Positions 57,957 through 64,000 of a stretch of 64,000 nt of DNA are shown here, one piece after another. The notes beneath the pieces are model-generated. The model was not told the origin of the DNA, ran no database searches, and saw nothing but the letters and a program-made list of their open reading frames with translations. Within the stretch, counting starts at the first letter, position 1, and each line of letters starts with the position of its first letter. The position numbers were made by a program, and so were the translations under genes. This DNA comes from Brevipalpus yothersi. Lineage: Eukaryota > Arthropoda > Arachnida > Trombidiformes > Tenuipalpidae. Where the stretch lies: the NCBI GenBank assembly GCA_003956705.1, contig QZCP01000026.1:62001-126000 (forward strand), given 5' to 3'.

Positions 57957-60689
57957 GTTTTATCTCTCCCATTAAAATACTCAGCTAAACATCAGCAATA
58001 TATACATATTCAACTGGCCTTGATGAGAAAAATTTTTGGAAGCTGAGTTAATTTTGTACCAACAAAACTATACAATCACTGTAATGGGCCACATTTTCTA
58101 CTAACTAGTAAAAGTTTTCAAACAAATCTTGCGTATTTCCTCTCTTCTCTCTCCTCATCTCTGTCCTTCTTTTCTAGTTGAATTACTTAAGAAAGCAAAC
58201 AAGAATGTAAGAGCTATAAGAGCTTGCATCCCTGTCTTGAGTCTTTTTCAAGTTTATTGATGTTTTCCAAGCCATTCACTTGCCTACATATTTCAAGAAT
58301 AATAATACATGTATATAGGAGTACTTTCAAGAGGTAGAAGATGACAAAAATTCTCCATTAACTCTCTCTCCTCACAAAAAATTGAGCTGCGTTCATATCC
58401 GATTTTATAGAAGAATTCATAATTGAGAAGTCTCGGGAAAAATTCATCTCCACATCTTAGTTGTGACTCATGAGGAGTGTTTTTCCAATTATTTTCGGGT
58501 ACAACAAATACTATCGCCTTTGCCAAAAATCATGCCCCTCAAGAAGTCAGATTGAGTAAGAATCGCTTCAGTTACCATCTTGGCTGAAAACATGGAAGCG
58601 TCATCCTGTTAATCATTGGAAGGGAAGTTTTCACTTTCTCTCTGTTGATGACTCAAAATAAATCAGTCTCAGACCAACAAAAATCATGGCACAAAAAATC
58701 GACAACCGTAGAAGAAAGGTTATCAGAAGATTCTGAACGACTGAAAAATTGGATAGGAAATCGAAAAAAAAATTCGTCAAGGTAAGTGGTTTGGTTCGAA
58801 AGTAGGCGAATGAAAAAAAAAATGTTTTCGATGAGAAAACTTGACCGCCTTCTGTTTTATTTTGTTTCATATAACTTTCCAACACTATAAGTGACACAAA
58901 TTATTTTTTCTCCATCTTTCATCCCTATACATCAACAATCATCTGAGGGGCTGTCCTGACACATACAAATATATCGGAGGCCTGAATTCTCACCAACAAC
59001 CTCCAGTAACAATTATATTCATTGTGATGATGATTCTTGGGCCACAAGGCAGATCAAAGTGTGGGATGGCCATGATGACGAATGCAATCATCGTGGGCGC
59101 TTGTTTTCTGGTTCTTTATTACCGAGTTTGGTTGGAATGTCCATGGAATAGAGTAGTGTATAAAGTATTTTCTCCGCGAAAAAGCTGAGAAAGAGAGATA
59201 ATGAAAAATTGTAAGAGGCAGTACTAAGCGATTCATTCGGAACTTTGGGTGATTCACATTTGTAGCCTTCTTCTTGTACCCAAGAAAATTTTCGCAAAAC
59301 TTCTTCAAACTTATCGTGGGACGATACATACATTGAGATCGATCACCGGTTCCGTCACTTTTTGGCGAATGGCGAAACAAAATTTTGGTTCACTCAACCC
59401 TTTAACATTTCCACAACTTGTTTTCACCTTTCGAATGCAATTTTCATTCATCATTTTTCATCATTTTTCATCATGAAAAATAATATAATTTTCAGTATCG
59501 GTATTTTTATTGATGATCATTATTGGTTTACGATAAACTTTCCCACACTCTCTTTTCAGCACGATCGATCATATCATCATCATGTGATACGAAAAAAGTG
59601 ACTCAAGTCCATCTGGGCAAACTTTACACCTTCATCTTTTCCTCCTTTTCCCAGGCATTTTAATATGAGCACAGATTTCATCAGCATAACTCATCCGTGA
59701 GAATATTGTCCATTAGTAAGGAATCGAGAGAGATAAGAGAGATAAGTTTTTCGAACCAAGCAACTATCTGTACGATATTGTCAACGGACGAAAAGACAGA
59801 TAGATAGATAGCCAGCCTGACAGATAGAGAGAGAGAAAATATTTTTGGCCCAGGGATGTGCTCATGGAGAGATGGTAGATCTGGGCTTGACATGTTCATT
59901 GGTCCACAATCTCTCTTTCTCATTCTCTTTCTCACTTCTCTGGTTCCATAGCATTTAAAAAGCAGTCCAACATGGCGCTCGTGGAAACCAGTTGCACGCA
60001 ATCAGTTGCTTGTATGTTGTATGTTGGTAATCTGTGAAGAGAGTGGAAAAAGAGAGTAGAAAAAGAGAGAGAGAAAGAGTGTCTATATTTTTATCTCTCG
60101 TGTGGATGGAACAGCCATCATCATCGGTTGCTGTCCATCGTGCAAACAAAGATAATACTTGATAAGTTTTTTGGTGAGTGACTGTGTTTATATACACACA
60201 CACTGCGCTCCTTCATCAAGGCTCCTCTCTCTCTCTCTCTTTCGTGAAGATTCATTGCCATCATCATTTACCGTTACAATCTTTCTCACTGCCCATCTCA
60301 CTGTCTACGATTTGCATCTCTCTCGATCTTCATGTTTATCTCTGGTCTTTGTTGTTATCTGAATTAGGCGAGCTGATCTTAGTGTACGTTTTGAATGCTA
60401 ATCACTTTTGCATTTTTGATGATAGTTCAGTATTGATTCAACAGTTGAAATTATAGTTTCCTGCAAAACTTTTGACTGCTATCCACCAGATTATTATCAC
60501 ATTCAAATCATTGTCATTGTGATTTTATTTGTGGTCACTTTCTTGCAAGACAAGTTTTCTTCTTCCGCTTTTAACTTTCTCTCTTTCTTTTGTGAACAAT
60601 TGTTGTTGTCTGGTGGGTTGATCAGTGAAACTTTCTACTTTTAACTATAAATACTTTGAGTTGTGATCCAACTGCAATCATTCCTCGAG
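57957..60689. other. Intergenic region, Beat-like to Bcl-2 family gene
   Basis: About 2.7 kb. ATTAAA at 57971-57976 may be the Beat-like poly(A) signal. The region contains GATA-type and AG-rich simple sequence (59800-59835) and a CT tract (60226-60242). No supported gene. The Bcl-2 family promoter is expected in the right part. Confidence 0.4.
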
Positions 60690-61673
60690 ATGGCCAGAGG
60701 ATTCAAGCCAGTGGGATGTCAAACTAATTCATCCTCAGAGTCCAGTGATTCTAGATCTTCCAGGGTTCATTTAGTCTCCAACCTTGGCAATACCCTCGAA
60801 GGCTCACCAGCCGATCAAACTGCCATTGCTGCTCAAGTCCTTTTCCATGATTTTTATCAAGTTGCTTTCATGAACAATGGTGTTGTATTGCATGATGATC
60901 CACTACAAAATCAGATCAGGTAAGCGTAAGTGGAACTAAATTACTCTCTTCTCTTTTTGTTGCAAAGTTATTTTCTGTTATTCATTTTGTTTTGCTTTGA
61001 ATGTATGAAAAATTTGCATCCACTAGCACTCATCCACATACTTCTTCTCTACAAACTGCATCTTCTCATAGCCAAAATGAATCCTATGCTATGGAAGTTA
61101 TGGCCAGTGTTGGACAAGATTTGCGTCGAATTGCCCAACAGATTGAACAATCACAAGAAAGACATATAATACGTCGAAGAGCTGGTGATGTGAGTAGTGT
61201 TTACCAAAATTCGATGCATTCAAATTAGCGACAATGATGATATACTTTGCATATCTTTTTCTAGGTTGATGTAAAAATCAGCACATATGAACACTTTGCA
61301 GCAATATTGCGAGAACTTTTCCCAAATGGCCAGATAACACGAGAAGGGATCGTCGTTCTGTTCTTCTTTTGCTCTGATGTTGCCTTCAGGGCATATTCAT
61401 CTGGTCCTATTGCTTGCTTCCATCAACTCATTAACTGGTCCCTCCGCTACATATATCAGCACATTTGTGACTGGGTTCGAGCCCAGGGTGGTTGGGTAAG
61501 TTTACGAATGAATCATCACCTGAGATATGTTTTGTGGCTCACTCTTATTTCTTGTTACATGTATATTACAGCAAAGTGTAATCAGTGGAACTGCTCGTGG
61601 AGCCGCAGTCACCGTTTGCGCCGTACTTGGATCGGTAGCTTTTGCCATGTACATAAAGAACAATCTAATTTGA
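60690..61673 (+). CDS. Bcl-2 family protein, Bak/Bok-like multidomain
   Basis: Four coding exons: 60690-60919, 61027-61189, 61265-61495, 61572-61673, giving 241 residues. A disordered N-terminus precedes helix 1 (TAIAAQVLFHDFYQVAF, about 43-60). The BH3-like region (about 101-118) reads VMASVGQDLRRIAQQIEQ. The BH1-like region (about 148-172) reads ELFPNGQITREGIVVLFFFC. BH2 (202-212) reads WVRAQGGWQSVI, a strong match. The tail helix (about 214-237, GAAVTVCAVLGSVAFAMYI) ends KNNLI and should insert in the outer mitochondrial or ER membrane. BH1-BH3 layout and tail resemble Bak and Bok, which permeabilise mitochondria in apoptosis, but the usual BH3 Gly-Asp and BH1 Asn-Trp-Gly-Arg are altered, so pro- or anti-death activity cannot be told from sequence. 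Confidence 0.88.
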
Positions 61674-64000
61674 AAATCCTTATCGTCATGGTCAAAAAAG
61701 TCCCATCTTGTCTTATTCTACTCATTTGTCCATGATATTTGCTCAATTCTCAATTTTGTTCAGTTTCTCATTAATTTTTTTTACTTTCTTTCGTACTTTC
61801 CAAAATATTTTAGTTACCATCGAAACATTCTATTGTATCTTAATATTTAAGACATGTTGAGCATGTTGATATCACATACCATTTTAACTGACCAATATCT
61901 GCCTGCCATTTAACTTACAATATTTTATACGGATGTATTCCAATCCTGCCTATAAAAATGGATTTTATGATTTCTTATCTATTCTCTTTAAAAGTATCAA
62001 GCATCAGTTGTGTTTACAGCTTATTCTTGTTCATTTTCTATTATCTTTCTCTTGAATTCTCAAATACATGTATAGTGGCATTTAGCTGCATAAAATTTTA
62101 TACAACCGCACAGAATTTTGTGATGCAAGGTGTGAAATATGAAGATATTACATGTAATATGCAATAGATGCAATCGTAGAGAAGTATTGAGTAAGAGCTG
62201 ACTAACAATCCTAACATTCTTCCGGGGAGATACATTGTATTTGATCAGATACATACGTACATGTATCAACGTTAAATTATGGCTGGGTTTGCGAAACCAA
62301 TAATTGCTCAGGATCATAACGATGGAGATGGCGTCTGTAACTAAATTCGATGGGATGCGATGAAGACAATATGTTCTATGGGAGAAATTTTCTCACGATT
62401 AAACTTGATCTTGATATAGAACATTGATTTAACAATGTTTATTTGGTCTTCATCGTCATTTTTCTTGTTTTGTACAGAATTTTCCCTATCATCGATCACT
62501 TTTTTGGAGGGAGAATCTGATCTATTCTGATTCTGTTCATTTATCGCTTCCTCTAGAAAATTTTCACATCACTAGATCTAGCCCTGAATTTTTTTTTATC
62601 AAAATGCAAATTGCCGTTACCAGAAAAAGAATCATGGGAACCTAGTATCGAACTATCCAAGAAATTTATTAGCCCAATCTTTTACTCATGAACAGTAGGA
62701 TAGGAAAGAACTTTCAATTTCTCTCGAGCTGATCTCATTTCTGAATCCCTCATTTCGATTTGAGAATCTTCTCATCAGAGAAGATGATTCATCACCGGAA
62801 AAAATTCCCTTAACAATGATTTCAAGGAGTTTAAATTTTTGATTACAAATTCAGTAACTCAACAATCAACATACACTAAAAATCTGATGGAATTATACTT
62901 GTCAGTCAATCTTCGAGTTCATTTCTGATTCACACATTCTCAATTGAAAAAGGAACTACAAACAGTTCATCAGCTAGTCGGACTGTGATCGGTCCGAATT
63001 TTCTCATCCTCACCTTTGACTCATCTCAAGCAATTAAATCTGGCAATTTTTGATTGGAATGAAAAATCAATCCAATCTACCTTGACCAATAATCAATGAT
63101 AATCATATTTGAGGTGATAAATTGATGAGGTATTGAGAGGCGGGAAACAATTCAAAAGAAGCGCAGCGCAGTTTGTGTTTAATCACAGACACCAGAGGTT
63201 TCACTGCCATTCTCCCTAAAACGCCAAACAAAACTCCCGATCACATGATCAAAACAAGTAGAGCGAAGAAGAGGGAAAATTGAATGAAAAAAAACGATTT
63301 TCTGGGATTGGAATTTTACATGAACAACTGGATATTTCGATAGAATAGAGTATGCAGAGTATTAATACAGTCTCAAAAATTCGAAATTTTGGCCTAGAAG
63401 GCCAGAAAATCGACCTGAATTCGGCAGAAGTTCGAGAAAATGATCATAGATGGCGCTCAAAATGCAGATTCCCATAGACTTTCTCAGATAAATCGATTTA
63501 TTAGAACTTAGATTGAGTCAAAGACTAGGAATCTGACTTTCCAGGATAGAACTCATTCAGTTCTATTAGAAAAATATCATTTTCACGACTTGGCTCAACT
63601 TTTGTTCTAAATAAAACCAGATACCACCTCGAATCCCATGTTAAAAAAAATTCAATGTTGAATAACTTCTCCAAAAAGTGAGCCAAGTCGATGAAACTGC
63701 ATTTCCCGAATAGATATAGATAAGATCCAGAGTCTCAATCTGTCAAAAGTTGAAAAAGTTCTATATTCAGGCCAATCAGAACCGATATCGATTACAATTG
63801 CTAAAAAATTCATATTTTCATGATTTTTCCGAGCTGACTCGAATTTCAATCAAATTGAAATTGAAAAGTATCGGTTGTATAGATGATTCTAAGCTCAAAG
63901 TCATTTTCGTTCATTAGAACTGGTCGCATGAATTCGATCAGATATCGACGTTGTGCACCGCCCTCTATTGGATGAACTAAATTTTCTTCTCTCTCTTCAG
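61674..64000. other. Intergenic region at the right edge
   Basis: About 2.3 kb of AT-rich sequence after the Bcl-2 family gene. It has no supported coding region. An inverted repeat lies at 63580-63696. The last bases (CTCTCTCTTCAG) could be a splice acceptor of a gene beyond the window, but this cannot be judged. Confidence 0.4.
63580..63696. repeat. Imperfect inverted repeat, possible hairpin or element end
   Basis: Arms at 63580-63604 and 63672-63696 share the core CGACTTGGCTCA in opposite orientation, with further matches on both sides (about 21 of 25). The spacer is 67 bases. Could be a short element remnant or a transcribed hairpin; no target-site duplication checked. Confidence 0.5.

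Noticed and set aside
61474..61484. B-box-like GGTTCGAGCCC
   Set aside because: It lies inside the Bcl-2 family coding exon and no tRNA cloverleaf surrounds it.
1..64000. CRISPR arrays, rRNA genes, bacterial operons, viral or transposase genes
   Set aside because: No regularly spaced repeats, ribosomal RNA signatures or mobile-element proteins were seen; all genes are eukaryotic with introns.

Overview
The window is nuclear DNA from an arthropod. It is AT-rich, most introns are short (about 50-100 bases) and GT-AG, and microsatellites of (AG)n are common. Its genes include a chitin-organising Knickkopf, a Beaten-path-like immunoglobulin protein, a quiver-like Ly6 protein, an Sfmbt pair and a PCGF3 homologue. 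The short introns and compact spacing would suit a mite or similar chelicerate, but the species cannot be settled from the sequence alone. Gene names are by recognition of protein family; no database search was run.

Layout. 1-639 is the 3' end of PGAP2 (+). 946-3401 is knickkopf (-, seven coding exons). 4105-6126 is an unrecognised long coiled-coil protein (+). 6518-7117 is a small RING protein (-). 8195-10106 is a TIA-1/TIAR RNA-binding protein (+). 11988-21064 is a large gene (-, 14 coding exons, about 1685 residues) encoding a tandem array of 15 thioredoxin-like modules with a signal peptide and a C-terminal ER-retrieval tail. 21766-23201 is a matrin/U1-type zinc-finger protein (-), divergent from kanadaptin (23627-25648, +). 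27695-29177 is an unknown secreted protein (-).

32864-34914 and 40878-42407 are two Sfmbt-like four-MBT genes (+) flanking ARL6IP1 (35629-36573, +) and RSU1 (38202-40100, +). 42898-43706 is a Ly6/quiver-like GPI protein (-). 45732-47988 is a trypsin-like serine protease (-). 50852-51911 is a PCGF3-type Polycomb RING protein (+). 52265-55504 is WDR36/UTP21 (-). 56251-57956 is a Beat-like Ig protein (+). 60690-61673 is a Bcl-2 family protein (+). The remainder is intergenic sequence with microsatellites and one assembly gap (19761-19796).

Shared themes. Three products (Knickkopf, Ly6, Beat-like) end in GPI-anchor-type tails, and PGAP2 acts in GPI-anchor maturation. The Sfmbt pair and PCGF3 are Polycomb-related. 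The neighbours otherwise look like an ordinary mix of housekeeping and developmental genes.

Most notable observations: (1) the 15-module thioredoxin array, in which CxxC and Cys-less (often SxxS) modules are spatially segregated, nearly every intron is phase 1, and one exon holds eight modules without an intron; (2) a 166-base tract of about 99% identity between the two otherwise diverged Sfmbt-like genes, which points to recent gene conversion within MBT repeat 3; (3) a Bcl-2 family protein that seems to lack both the BH3 Asp and the BH1 NWGR Arg, which normally pair.
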